Below, in pieces: positions 43,680 to 53,036 of a DNA stretch of 64,000 nucleotides. The notes under the pieces are model-generated. The model saw only the letters and a list, made by a program, of their open reading frames with translations, made no database searches and was not told the DNA's origin. A program made the translations under genes and the position numbers. Each line of letters begins with the position of its first letter. Within the stretch, counting starts at the first letter, position 1. The stretch spans positions 1-64,000 of the forward strand of contig NZ_MVHF01000034.1 in assembly GCF_002086485.1 (NCBI RefSeq), read 5' to 3'. This stretch comes from Mycobacterium aquaticum. GTDB lineage: Bacteria; Actinomycetota; Actinomycetes; Mycobacteriales; Mycobacteriaceae.

Positions 43680-44327
43680 GTGAGTGTGAGCCCCGACGAG
43701 CTGAGCGGCACCGAGCAGGCAGTTCTGCTGGTGCTGATGGCCGAGTCCCGCCCGGTGACCAATCCGGAACTGGAACGGCTCGGCCCGAAACTCGACAAGC
43801 CGGGCCGGGATCGGCTCAACCGCCTCGGTCTGATCGAGACCACTGCCGGGCGGCCTTTGGTGCACGAGCTGACCGACGCGGGCTGGGCGGTGGCCCGCGA
43901 GCTGTTCGGCGCCGACGCCCCGCCCCGATCGCTGGGCCAGGGCCGCGCCCTCTACACGCTGCTGCGCGCTCTGCGGCGCTACTTCGACCACGCCGACCTG
44001 GTGCCCGCCGAGGTGTTCCTGCCGCCCGACGAGGCGGCAGCCTCCGTCCCTGACGGCGCCGAGCCCGACGGTGTCGAAGGCCGGCTCCGCGCGGCATACA
44101 CACGGCTGGCCGCGCGGCCCGGCAGCTGGGTCAGCCTGCTGCGGCTGCGCGAAGAGGTTCCCGACGTCACCCGCGCCACCGTCGATGCCGCGCTCATCAG
44201 CCTCTATCAACAACCCGGCGTCAGCCTGATCCCGGAGGAGAACCAGAAGGTGCTCACCCCCGCCGACCGCACCGCCGCCGTGACCATCGGCGATCAGCAC
44301 AAGCATCTGATCGCGATCGAGTCCTGA
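43680..44327 (+). CDS. Possible winged-helix protein coupled to ATPase
   Basis: 215 residues from GTG at 43680 (AAGG upstream). The N-terminal part TEQAVLLVLMAESRPVTNPEL and GRDRLNRLGLIETTAGRP looks like a winged-helix DNA-binding or partner-binding domain. The C-terminal SLLRLREEVPDVTRATVDAALI with LYQQPGVSLIPEE looks like a second wHTH. I do not know a name for the family. The stop overlaps the start of the 1060-residue ATPase gene as TGATG, so they form an obligate pair and are probably made in fixed ratio. Confidence 0.7.
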   Translation: MSVSPDELSGTEQAVLLVLMAESRPVTNPELERLGPKLDKPGRDRLNRLGLIETTAGRPLVHELTDAGWAVARELFGADAPPRSLGQGRALYTLLRALRRYFDHADLVPAEVFLPPDEAAASVPDGAEPDGVEGRLRAAYTRLAARPGSWVSLLRLREEVPDVTRATVDAALISLYQQPGVSLIPEENQKVLTPADRTAAVTIGDQHKHLIAIES

Positions 44328-47300
44328 TGGAGTTGCAACACCGCGAAGCACTCAGCGCCCTGCGCCTGACCTGGGCCCCCACCGCCGACGATCTGTGGCA
44401 CTCACAAGGTGCGCTGCACGTTGGCGGACTGCACGACCGGCCGATGGCCGACGTGATGGCGGCGTTCGGCGATGCCCAGCGCGAAGCCGATTCCAGCCCG
44501 CTCGGAGTGGTGGTGCGCGGCCCCGCCGGGTCGGGCAAAACCCACTTGCTCGGCCAGGTGCGCGAACAGGTGCAGCTGGCCGGCGGGTACTTCTTCCTCG
44601 TCGAACTGCTCGATGCGGCCGGCTTCTGGCAGTCCGCCCGGTCGGGCATCTTGGAGAGCCTGGGCCGTCCCGGCGGCGAGCGCGACACCCAGCTCAAGGA
44701 TCTGCTGTGGGAGCTGTCGTCGGTCGCCCACATCTCGCGGGCCAATCGCCGGGCCATCATCGGCGACGACGAGCTGACGCCCGAGATCCTCAGTGACTTC
44801 GTCAACGCCCTACACAAGGCGCGGCGCGAGACCGTGCGCCGCACCCACCACACGGTGCGGGCGTTGGTGCTGCTGGCCGCCGCCGACCTGGAGCTGCAGG
44901 ACATGGGCGAGGCGTATCTCACCGGCAACGACAGCTCCGGGCGCGACGAACGCGCCGTCTGGGGCCTGCCCGCGCCGACGCTGACCGCGCAGGAATCCGT
45001 GCGTGACATCTCCCGGATCGTCGCGCTGGCCGGGCCCGCTGTGCTGGCGCTGGACCAGATCGACACGCTGCTCGCACAGACCGTCGAGCGCACCGACACC
45101 GATGGCGAGGTGCCGTCTCCCCAGCAGCGCAAGGCCGCCGAAGCAGGCAACCGCGACCTCGAGCACGTCGCGCACGGCCTGATGGCGATCCGCCAGACCA
45201 TGCGCCGCACGGTGTCGGTGGTCGCCTGCCTGCCCGCGGCGTGGGAGGCCATCCAGGACCGCGCCACCGCGACAGTGCACGACCGCTTCCGCACCACCGC
45301 GCTGCTGCAGGGCCTGCCCACCCCCGACGTCGGTCGCGCCATCCTGGAACGGCGCTTCACCGCCAGTTACCGGGCCGTGGGATTCACCCCGCCGTATCCG
45401 AGCTGGCCGATCCTGCCGTCGGCGTTCGACGACGCCACCCAGTACACGCCGCGGCAGTTGCTCAAGCGCGCCGACGCGCACATACGGCGCTGCCTTGAGC
45501 GCGACACCGTCGAGGAGCTGGCCCGGCTGACCGGTGAGGTGGCCGAGGAGCATCAACCTTCCGGCGGGGACGCGCCGCGGGGCGACACCGGCGAACTCGA
45601 TCGCCGGTTCGCGGAGTACCGCAGGCGCGCGGTGCCCGCGGCCGCGCTCGATCCCGACGGTGAGGACACCACGATGCCGGGCCTGCTGACCGCGGCACTG
45701 GAGGCGTGGATCACCGAACGCGGCGAGGCCGAGCAGTCGTTCCGGCCCGACCCACCGCCCGGATCGCGGGTTGTGCTGCACGCCCGGTTGCGCCAGAGCC
45801 TGGATGCCAGCACCGACGACGAACGGCACTGGGCGTTTCGTGCCATCTCATCGGGCAATGCCGTCGCGGTGCTCAACAGAATCCGGAAAGCCTGTGAGGC
45901 AACAGGTTTGAGCAGCGAGCGGGCCGACCGGCGCCGGTTGTTCCTGCTGCGCAACACCGCTTGGCCCAATGGAGCCAAGACCGCTGCCATGCTCGACGAG
46001 TTCGAGGCGGCAGGCGGCAAGGTGCTGCCGCTCAGCGACGATGACCTGCGTACCATGACCGCACTTCGCGACCTGATCGACGACAACCACCCCGATCTGC
46101 CGGAGTGGCTGCGCCAGCGCAGACCCGGGCACGGTATCGCGGTGTTGCGCACCGCGCTCGGCGACCAGGCGGGTGAGGCGCCAGCGCCGATCCCGGAACC
46201 CGAGGCCGCACCGGCCCCGCCGATCACCGCATCCGTCGAGGCACCGCCGGTCCCCGTCGAGCACTCCCCCACGGCCATCACGCTCGGCGTGGATGCCGTT
46301 TCGGGACAAGCGGTTTCGGTTGACCTGGCGGCGCTGCGCAAGCACACCGCCATCTTCGCCGGCTCGGGATCGGGCAAAACGGTCCTGATCCGCCGACTGG
46401 TCGAGGAATGCGCGCTGCGTGGCGTGTCGTCGATCGTGCTCGACCCCAACAACGATCTGTCTCGGCTGGGCAGCCGCTGGCCCGAACCGCCACCGGGCTG
46501 GAACCCCGCCGACGACGAGCGCGCCGAAGACTACTTCGACAACACCGAGGTGGTGGTCTGGACGCCCCGCCGGGCGAACGGCCGGCCACTGAGCTTCCAG
46601 CCGCTGCCCGACTTCGCCAGCGTCCTCGACGACGAGGACGAGTTCGGCGACGCTGTCGAATCGGCTGTCGCCGCGCTCGAACCACGGGCGCTGATCTCCG
46701 GCAACACCGCCAAGGCCACGCAGTCGCGGGCAGTGCTGCGGGAAGCGTTGCGGTACTACGGCGCCCAGCACTCCGTGACGCTGAGCGGCTTTCTCGACCT
46801 GCTGAGCAACCTGCCCCTTGAGGTCAGCAAGCTGGGCGAAGCCCGCAAACTGGCTGCCGCCCTGAGCCAGAACCTGCGGGCCGCGATCGTCAACGACCCG
46901 CTGTTCGGTGGCGCCGGGACGGCTGTCGAGCCGGGCGCCCTGCTGACGCCGTCGCCCGGCTATCGCGCCCGGGTGTCGGTGATCAGCATGGTGGGTCTGA
47001 CCAGTGAGCAGCAGCGAGAAGGCTTCGTCAACCAGCTGCAGATGGCGTTGTTCGCGTGGATCAAACGCAACCCTGCCGGCGACCGGCCGCTGGGCGGACT
47101 TCTGGTGATGGACGAGGCGCAGAACTTCGCGCCGTCCAGCCACACCACGGCGTGCACCCACAGCACGCTGGCGTTGTCGTCGCAGGCCCGCAAGTACGGG
47201 CTGGGCCTGGTGTTCGCCACCCAGGCACCGCGGGGCCTGCACAATCACATCCCCGGCAACGCCACCACGCAGTTCTACGGCCTCCTGAACTCGCCGGCCC

Positions 47301-47509
47301 AGATCGCCGTGGCGCGTGAAATGGCCAGGGTGAAGGGCGGTTTGGTGCCCGACATCAGCAAGCTGCGGTCAGGGAATTTCTATCTGGCCCTCGAAGGCGA
47401 CGCGTTCCACAAGATCCGCACGCCGTGGTGCCTGTCGTATCACCCGCAGAGTCCGCCGACCGCCGACGAGGTACTCGAGCTGGCCCAGCGGGAGCTGGCC
47501 GACCGCTGA
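44327..47509 (+). CDS. Tandem P-loop/HerA-like ATPase
   Basis: A 1060-residue protein with two ATPase modules. Module 1 (about 50-400) is AAA-like: Walker A GPAGSGKTH at 65-73 and Walker B LALDQID at 240-246. A helical, acidic middle and a Pro/Ala linker (about 605-645) follow. Module 2 (about 650-1060) is HerA/FtsK-like: Walker A AGSGSGKT at 678-685, then VLDPNNDLSRLG and Walker B LLVMDEAQN with D929/E930, plus ATQAPRGLHNH. HerA-like ATPases pump DNA, often with a nuclease, but no nuclease gene is adjacent. Joining AAA and HerA modules in one chain, coupled to a small wHTH protein, is unusual. A role in genome maintenance or defence is inference. Confidence 0.8.
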   Translation: MELQHREALSALRLTWAPTADDLWHSQGALHVGGLHDRPMADVMAAFGDAQREADSSPLGVVVRGPAGSGKTHLLGQVREQVQLAGGYFFLVELLDAAGFWQSARSGILESLGRPGGERDTQLKDLLWELSSVAHISRANRRAIIGDDELTPEILSDFVNALHKARRETVRRTHHTVRALVLLAAADLELQDMGEAYLTGNDSSGRDERAVWGLPAPTLTAQESVRDISRIVALAGPAVLALDQIDTLLAQTVERTDTDGEVPSPQQRKAAEAGNRDLEHVAHGLMAIRQTMRRTVSVVACLPAAWEAIQDRATATVHDRFRTTALLQGLPTPDVGRAILERRFTASYRAVGFTPPYPSWPILPSAFDDATQYTPRQLLKRADAHIRRCLERDTVEELARLTGEVAEEHQPSGGDAPRGDTGELDRRFAEYRRRAVPAAALDPDGEDTTMPGLLTAALEAWITERGEAEQSFRPDPPPGSRVVLHARLRQSLDASTDDERHWAFRAISSGNAVAVLNRIRKACEATGLSSERADRRRLFLLRNTAWPNGAKTAAMLDEFEAAGGKVLPLSDDDLRTMTALRDLIDDNHPDLPEWLRQRRPGHGIAVLRTALGDQAGEAPAPIPEPEAAPAPPITASVEAPPVPVEHSPTAITLGVDAVSGQAVSVDLAALRKHTAIFAGSGSGKTVLIRRLVEECALRGVSSIVLDPNNDLSRLGSRWPEPPPGWNPADDERAEDYFDNTEVVVWTPRRANGRPLSFQPLPDFASVLDDEDEFGDAVESAVAALEPRALISGNTAKATQSRAVLREALRYYGAQHSVTLSGFLDLLSNLPLEVSKLGEARKLAAALSQNLRAAIVNDPLFGGAGTAVEPGALLTPSPGYRARVSVISMVGLTSEQQREGFVNQLQMALFAWIKRNPAGDRPLGGLLVMDEAQNFAPSSHTTACTHSTLALSSQARKYGLGLVFATQAPRGLHNHIPGNATTQFYGLLNSPAQIAVAREMARVKGGLVPDISKLRSGNFYLALEGDAFHKIRTPWCLSYHPQSPPTADEVLELAQRELADR

Positions 47510-47512
47510 CGC

Positions 47513-47550
47513 GTGCGGGGCCGGTCCACCGCAGACCGGCCCCGCCGCAC
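47513..47550. terminator. Bidirectional hairpin terminator
   Basis: GTGCGGGGCCGGTC pairs with GACCGGCCCCGC (one bulge), placed between the convergent ATPase gene (ends 47509) and binding-protein gene (ends 47552). It probably serves both. Confidence 0.75.
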
Positions 47551-47551
47551 A

Positions 47552-48601
47552 TCAGGGCTGTTTCTGGCCGGGGATGCCTTCGTAGGCGATGTCGCCGGTC
47601 TGCAGATTCTTGTTGGTGAGTTCGACGAGCCCGTCGAGGAACTTCTGCCGGTCGGTCACCACATGCGCCAGTGCGACATCGACGTTGTCCTTGGTGATCG
47701 CGGGCATCACGTAGACCGGGTCGGTCTTCACGTTCTCCTTCTTGACCAACGCGTTGGCGACCGCGAGGCCCGCCGACAGCTCGACGGTGCCGTTCTGCAG
47801 TGAGGTGCCGATGAATTCACCGGACTTCACGGCGTTCAGGCCGTCCTCGATGCCGTCGATCCCGACGATCGGGACCCCGCTGCGGCCGGCCTCCTTGAGC
47901 GCCTGCAGGGCACCCAGGCCCATGTCGTCGTTCTCCGACACCACGCCGTCGATCTGGTTGCCGAAGCTGGAGATCCAGTTCTTCATCTTGTTGACGGCCT
48001 GATCGCGCTTCCAGTTGGCGGTGTCCTTGGCCAGGACCTTGATGCCCGGGTACTTGGCGAGCACCTGGTCGATCCCCTTGCCGCGGTTGATCTCACCGGA
48101 TCCGCCGAGCGGCCCCTGCAGGATGACGATGTTGCCCTTGCCCCCGAGACGATCGGCCATCATCTGCATCTCCTGGGCACCGGCCGCGACGTCGTCGGGC
48201 TGCACGTTGCCTGCCAGGTCGGGACTCTGCAGCTCGGCGTTGACCGCCAGCAGCGGGATCCCCTTGGCCTTGGCCGCGGCCACCTGCGGTGCCAGTGAAT
48301 CCGCTTGCACCGGAACGACAATGATGGCCTCGACGCCCTGGTTGATCAGCGAGTCGACCTGACTGGCCTGGGTCGACACATCGTCGTTGGCCGAGTTCCA
48401 CACCAGCTCGATGTCGTTGGCCTTGGCGTAGGTGTCCATCCCCTCTTTGCCCGCGGTGATGAACGAGCTCATGTCGTACACCGTCACGCCGATGCGATGG
48501 GTGGACTTGTTGGCGTTCGGGTCACCCGCACCGCATGCGGTCATGCCGAACCCGAGTATGCCGGCCGACGCGATCGCGCCCAGCTGCCTCGCCAGTCTCA
48601 T
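47552..48601 (-). CDS. Sugar/polyol ABC substrate-binding lipoprotein
   Basis: A 349-residue periplasmic-binding-protein type I (RbsB-like) lipoprotein. The signal peptide ends in the lipobox MTACG with Cys23. The two-lobe sugar-binding pattern shows IGVTVYDMSSFITAGKEGM, EAIIVVPVQADSLAP and VPIVGIDGIEDGL. It captures a sugar or polyol outside the membrane for the permease and ATPase upstream, 55 bp from the permease gene. The neighbouring dehydrogenases and kinase point to a polyol such as xylitol, arabitol or a tetritol rather than ribose; the exact ligand is not determinable here. Confidence 0.88.
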   Translation of the reverse strand: MRLARQLGAIASAGILGFGMTACGAGDPNANKSTHRIGVTVYDMSSFITAGKEGMDTYAKANDIELVWNSANDDVSTQASQVDSLINQGVEAIIVVPVQADSLAPQVAAAKAKGIPLLAVNAELQSPDLAGNVQPDDVAAGAQEMQMMADRLGGKGNIVILQGPLGGSGEINRGKGIDQVLAKYPGIKVLAKDTANWKRDQAVNKMKNWISSFGNQIDGVVSENDDMGLGALQALKEAGRSGVPIVGIDGIEDGLNAVKSGEFIGTSLQNGTVELSAGLAVANALVKKENVKTDPVYVMPAITKDNVDVALAHVVTDRQKFLDGLVELTNKNLQTGDIAYEGIPGQKQP

Positions 48602-48656
48602 CTGGTTGTCTCACTCTCTACTCGATGGGTTGATCTGCTGAGTCCGGATGGGGCGG

Positions 48657-49673
48657 TCATGTTCGGCGCCGCGACGACCACACGTCGACCGCGACGGCCG
48701 CCACGATCAACACACCCTTGATCACGTCCTGCCAGTACGCGGGCACGACGAGGATGTCCAGGCCGTTGTTGAGCGTCTGGATCATCAACAGGCCCAACGC
48801 TGTTCCCCAGATCGTGCCGCGGCCGCCCATCAGGCTGGCGCCACCGATCACCACCGCGGCGATCGCGTCGAGCTCGTAGCCGCGACCCAGGTTGGGCGGA
48901 CCAGATATGACCCGAGAGGCGAGCATGACGCCGGACAGCCCGGCCAGCACACCGGAGAAGGCGTACACGCTGAACAGCACATTGCGAGCGTTGATGCCGG
49001 CGATCTCGGCGGCGTTGCGGTTGCCGCCCACGGCGTACACCCGCATGCCGTAGGTGGTGCGCTTCATGATCACGGCCAGCGCGATGATGCCGACGATCAT
49101 CAGCAACACCGGGATCTGCAGGCCCAGGATCTTGGTGTTGGCGATCTTGCCGAACTCGGCGGGCAGCCCGTTGATCGGGGCGCCGCCGCCGATCACGTAC
49201 GCCATACCCGACCCGGCGGTCAGAGTGCCGAGGGTGGCGATGAATGGCGGGACATTCAAGCGGGACACCAGCAGTCCGTTGACGCAGCCGACCGCCAGCC
49301 CGACCAGGATGGCCACCAGCACGGTCAGCCAGACCTGGCCGGGATTGGCCTTGGCCGTCGCGGCCGCGGCCATCGCCGAGACCGCGATGACGCTGCCGAC
49401 CGACAGGTCGATACCGCCGGTGAGGATCACCAGCGTCTGGCCCAGTGCGATCAGCGCGAACGGTGCCGCGGCCACCAGGATGGTGACCAGATTGTCCGGC
49501 GTGGCGAATCGCGCACTGCGGTAACTGAAGTACGCGATGACCAAGAGCATCACGATCACCATGGCGTAGCGCACGGCGATCCCGCCGAACCACTGCGGGG
49601 AGAACAGCCGCACGGGCTCGCCGGTGGTCGGCGAGGCCACCGTGGCGGCGGGCTCTTCGGATGTGGTCGTCAC
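48657..49673 (-). CDS. ABC polyol transporter permease
   Basis: A 338-residue RbsC-type inner-membrane permease with 8-10 predicted helices. The ILTGGIDLSVGSVIA and TLTAGSGMAYVIGGG blocks and the C-terminal ATGxxGxxL-like LMGGRGTIWGTALG coupling loop are diagnostic for the CUT2 family. Its ATG overlaps the stop of the ABC ATPase gene by 4 nt. It forms the channel for the substrate delivered by the 47552 lipoprotein. Confidence 0.9.
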   Translation of the reverse strand: MTTTSEEPAATVASPTTGEPVRLFSPQWFGGIAVRYAMVIVMLLVIAYFSYRSARFATPDNLVTILVAAAPFALIALGQTLVILTGGIDLSVGSVIAVSAMAAAATAKANPGQVWLTVLVAILVGLAVGCVNGLLVSRLNVPPFIATLGTLTAGSGMAYVIGGGAPINGLPAEFGKIANTKILGLQIPVLLMIVGIIALAVIMKRTTYGMRVYAVGGNRNAAEIAGINARNVLFSVYAFSGVLAGLSGVMLASRVISGPPNLGRGYELDAIAAVVIGGASLMGGRGTIWGTALGLLMIQTLNNGLDILVVPAYWQDVIKGVLIVAAVAVDVWSSRRRT

Positions 49674-51202
49674 GATGCTTCCTCCTGATCGGCGTGGTCT
49701 TCCCGGGCGGCGAGGGCGGTGGCCATCCGGAACACCGATTCCTGCACCTCGGGGTGGTCGAGGGCGTCGCGGTCGAGTTCGCCGACCAGCGCGCCGCCGC
49801 GCATGACGAACGCGCGGTGGGACAGGCCGACGACCTCGGGCATGTCCGACGACGCCATCAGCACGGCCATCCCCTGGGCCGCGAATTCGGTGATGATGCG
49901 GTAGATCTCGCTGCGGGCGCCGACATCCACACCACGGGTGGGTTCGTCGAGCAGCAGCACGTTGACCTGGCCGGTGAGCCAGCGCGCCAGCACCACCTTC
50001 TGCTGGTTGCCGCCGGAGAGGGTGCCGACTTCCTGTCCCAGTCCGCGGCTGCGCAGCCGTACCGAGGACATCACCTCCGAGACGGCCGTGGTGCGGGTCT
50101 TGCCGCGCAGCCAGCCCGCCACGCTGAACGACGACATCCGCGGCAGTGTGCCGTTGTCCAGCACGCTCATCGACAGCACCGCACCGGAGAGTTTGCGGTC
50201 CTCGGGCACCATGGCCATCCCTGCGGTGATGGCCGCGGCAGGCTGATTGCGCTTGACGGCCTTGCCGCGCACGGTGACCTGCCCGGTGCTGCGCCGGGCC
50301 CCGAAGATGCCTTCCAGCAATTCGGTTCGGCCTGCGCCGACAAGTCCTGCGAGCCCGACGATCTCACCGGCCTTGACGCTGAACGACACCGGCTCGGAAG
50401 CGCCCTCGACGTGCAGGTCGCGAACCTCGAGCACGGTATCGGCGCCGGGTTCGCCGCGATCGGGGAACAGCGTGTCGAGCTCGCGGCCGATCATCGCGGT
50501 GACGATGTCGTCGTCGGAGACGTCGGCGATCGCCTTGTCGAGGATGAGCCCGCCGTCACGCAGCACCACCACGCGATCGGCGATGGCCCGGATCTCGGCC
50601 ATCTTGTGGGTGGTGTAGACCATGGCGACGCCCCGGTCGCGGAGTTGACGCACGATCTTGTACAGCCCCTCGACCTCACGCTCGGAGATGGCCGAGGTGG
50701 GCTCGTCGAGCATCACCACCTGGGCGCCCGTGCGGGCGGCCTTGACGATCTCCACGATCTGGCGCAACCCGACCGGCAGGCTGCCCATCCGGGCGGTGGG
50801 TGAGATCGCCACATCGAAGACCGCGAGGGTCTCACGGGCCTCGGCGATCATGGCGCGCCGGTTGAGGAATGGTCCGCGCTTGATTTCCCTTCCCACGAAC
50901 AGGTTTTCGTAGACCGTCATGTCTTCGATGGACGCCAGTTCCTGCGGCACGATGGCCACGCCGTTCTTCACCGCGTCGCGCGTGCTGCCCGCCGTGAGGT
51001 GATTGCCCTGCACCGACACGGTGCCGTGGTCGGCGCTGTACTGGCCGGAGACGATCTTCATCAACGTCGACTTGCCCGCGCCGTTCTCACCGGAGAGGGC
51101 CGTCACGGTGCCGGGTTCGAGCCGCAGGGTGATGCCCTTGAGCACGGGGACCCCGCCGAAGCTTTTCCGGATGTCCGTGCATTCCAGCAGTGCCTGGCTC
51201 AC
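49670..51202 (-). CDS. ABC polyol transporter ATPase (double domain)
   Basis: A 510-residue RbsA-type CUT2 ATPase with two fused ABC modules. The first has Walker A SGENGAGKS and Walker B VVMLDEPTS; the second has the signature LSGGNQQKV and Walker B LLLDEPTRG. As usual for the family, the second Walker A is degenerate. It energises uptake through the adjacent permease. The gene overlaps the zinc dehydrogenase gene upstream by 4 nt and the permease gene downstream by 4 nt. Confidence 0.92.
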   Translation of the reverse strand: MSQALLECTDIRKSFGGVPVLKGITLRLEPGTVTALSGENGAGKSTLMKIVSGQYSADHGTVSVQGNHLTAGSTRDAVKNGVAIVPQELASIEDMTVYENLFVGREIKRGPFLNRRAMIAEARETLAVFDVAISPTARMGSLPVGLRQIVEIVKAARTGAQVVMLDEPTSAISEREVEGLYKIVRQLRDRGVAMVYTTHKMAEIRAIADRVVVLRDGGLILDKAIADVSDDDIVTAMIGRELDTLFPDRGEPGADTVLEVRDLHVEGASEPVSFSVKAGEIVGLAGLVGAGRTELLEGIFGARRSTGQVTVRGKAVKRNQPAAAITAGMAMVPEDRKLSGAVLSMSVLDNGTLPRMSSFSVAGWLRGKTRTTAVSEVMSSVRLRSRGLGQEVGTLSGGNQQKVVLARWLTGQVNVLLLDEPTRGVDVGARSEIYRIITEFAAQGMAVLMASSDMPEVVGLSHRAFVMRGGALVGELDRDALDHPEVQESVFRMATALAAREDHADQEEAS

Positions 51203-52257
51203 GACGCGTCGCCTGCGCCGACGGTGACGAGCACCTTGACGTACTCGGCGTCGGCCGAGGCGGTGAATGCCGCTGCGGCATCGGCCAACTCGAATTCAGC
51301 ACTGATGATCTCGTCGACCGGGACGGCTCCGGAGGCCAACAGGTCGACCGCGGCCAGGAAATCCTCCCGCACGTACATGAGGTTGCCGATCAGCGCGAGC
51401 TCGCGATCCTGGATCAGCCCCAGCGGCACCGGCGTCGCGCCCTCGGCCACCCCGACGATCATCACGGCGCCACCCTTGTCCACCAGGTCGACCGCTTGGG
51501 CCACTGAACTCTCCCGCGACACACAGTCGATCACCACCGCGGCGGGCCCACCCATGAGGGCCAGTGCGGTGTCAACCGCATCGACTGCGGTCGGATCGAA
51601 AGAGCCTGCCGCGCCGAGTCTTTCGGCCCTGGCCCGCTTGGATTCCAGCAGGTCCGCGACGATCACGCGGGCACCGGCGTGGCGGGCGGCCAGCAGCGCG
51701 AACAGACCGATGGGGCCCGCGCCGAGCACTACCACGGGCCGGTCGGCCAGATCACCGACCGCCTCCGCGGCCCGGCGCACGGTGTGCACCGGGGTGGCCA
51801 GCGGTTCGATGAGGATGGCGTGCCGATCGTCGAGCCCGTCGGGCAGCGCGACCAGCCGGTCGGCGGCGATGGTGAACGAATCGGCCAGTGCGCCAGGGGT
51901 TTGGCAGCCGAACACCAGCAGTTCCCGGCAGATGTTGTACCGGCCCTCGGCACACTGCGGGCACTTGCCGCAGGCCAGGTTCGGTTCGACCGCCACCCGG
52001 GTGCCGACCCAGTCGCCCTCGACACCGGTGCCCACCGCGTCGACCACCCCGACGGCTTCGTGACCGGGCCGGTAGGGCAGGTCGATGAAGGGATGGCGGC
52101 CGCAGGCGGCGTGCAGATCCGACCCGCAGATGCCGACCACGGTGGTGCGGACCCTCACTTCGCCGGGACCGGGTACCGGCTCGGGGGTGATCTCCAGGGT
52201 CACGTCGTCGAGCGCGTTGACGACGACCCTCCGGTTGCCTGCGGCAGGTTCTACCAT
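51199..52257 (-). CDS. Zinc-dependent polyol dehydrogenase (MDR 2)
   Basis: A 352-residue medium-chain zinc dehydrogenase of the sorbitol/xylitol type. The catalytic zinc ligands are in VGICGSDLH and PGHEAVGVV; the structural zinc cysteines are CGKCPQCAEGRYNIC. The Rossmann fold has VLGAGPIGLFALLAA. It oxidises a polyol or sugar hydroxyl with NAD(P)+. The ATG at 52257 overlaps the SDR stop by 7 nt. A second MDR gene in the same operon is at 53033, so the pathway probably uses two different oxidations. Confidence 0.85.
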   Translation of the reverse strand: MVEPAAGNRRVVVNALDDVTLEITPEPVPGPGEVRVRTTVVGICGSDLHAACGRHPFIDLPYRPGHEAVGVVDAVGTGVEGDWVGTRVAVEPNLACGKCPQCAEGRYNICRELLVFGCQTPGALADSFTIAADRLVALPDGLDDRHAILIEPLATPVHTVRRAAEAVGDLADRPVVVLGAGPIGLFALLAARHAGARVIVADLLESKRARAERLGAAGSFDPTAVDAVDTALALMGGPAAVVIDCVSRESSVAQAVDLVDKGGAVMIVGVAEGATPVPLGLIQDRELALIGNLMYVREDFLAAVDLLASGAVPVDEIISAEFELADAAAAFTASADAEYVKVLVTVGAGDAS

Positions 52258-53036
52258 GTGGTGTAGCCCCCGTCGGCAACCAGCACCGAGCCGGTGATGA
52301 ACGAGGCCGCGTCGCTGGCGAGGAACACCACGCTGGGCGCGATCTCCTCGGGCAGGGCGTAGCGCTGTTGGGGGGTGTCGTCGATCCAGTGCCGCTTGAA
52401 CTCCGGCCGGTCGACGGGCGCCATGTCGGTCTTGACGTAGCCGGGCGCCAGCGCGTTGACCCGGATCCCGAGCGGCGCCCATTCGGCGGCAAGCGATTTC
52501 GTCAGATGATGCACGGCCGCTTTGGATGCGTTGTAGGCCGGCTGCATCTGCGGCCGGTTGACGATGATGCCCGACATCGAGCCGATGTTGACGATCGAAC
52601 CGGAGCCCCGCTCGCGCATGTGGGCGCCCACCGCGAGCGAACACGCCCACAGCGCTTTGACGTTCAGGTCGAACACGTCGTCCCACTGCTGCTCGGTGAC
52701 GTCCCACGATTCGGCGTGGTAGCAGGTTCCGGCATTGTTGACCAGGATGTCGATGTGCCCGAGGGCGGCAATGGCCTCGGCGGTCATGCGCTCGACGTCG
52801 GCGGCGTTGGTGATGTCGGCGGTGATGGCGTGCAGCTCGTGGCCTGCGGAGCCGGCCTCGGCGACGACCTTCTCGTTGCGTTCGGTGTTGCGGCCGGAGA
52901 ACGCAACGCGCGCACCGGCTTCGGCGAGCCCGACGGCAAATGCCTTGCCGAGGCCCTGGTTGCCGCCGGTCACCAGGGCGGTGCGGCCGGTCAGGTCGAA
53001 CGGGGATGTCTTGCTCATGGCGGGTTTCTCACTCAC
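52251..53036 (-). CDS. Short-chain dehydrogenase (SDR)
   Basis: A 261-residue classical SDR. The cofactor motif is TGGNQGLG, the NNAG block is present, and the catalytic Ser and YxxxK are in SMSGI and PAYNASKAAVHHL. It resembles polyol-type SDRs such as arabinitol, mannitol or tetritol dehydrogenases. It starts with a GTG overlapping the preceding stop (GTGA at 53033-53036); an ATG at 53018 is the alternative. Tight 4-nt and 7-nt overlaps on both sides place it in the polyol operon. Its partner substrate is not determinable here. Confidence 0.85.
   Translation of the reverse strand: MSEKPAMSKTSPFDLTGRTALVTGGNQGLGKAFAVGLAEAGARVAFSGRNTERNEKVVAEAGSAGHELHAITADITNAADVERMTAEAIAALGHIDILVNNAGTCYHAESWDVTEQQWDDVFDLNVKALWACSLAVGAHMRERGSGSIVNIGSMSGIIVNRPQMQPAYNASKAAVHHLTKSLAAEWAPLGIRVNALAPGYVKTDMAPVDRPEFKRHWIDDTPQQRYALPEEIAPSVVFLASDAASFITGSVLVADGGYTTW

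Noticed and set aside
45848..47248. A 466-codon minus-strand frame within the tandem ATPase gene
   Set aside because: The plus strand has two Walker A/B sets and coupled start; the minus frame is Arg/Gln-rich with no motif.
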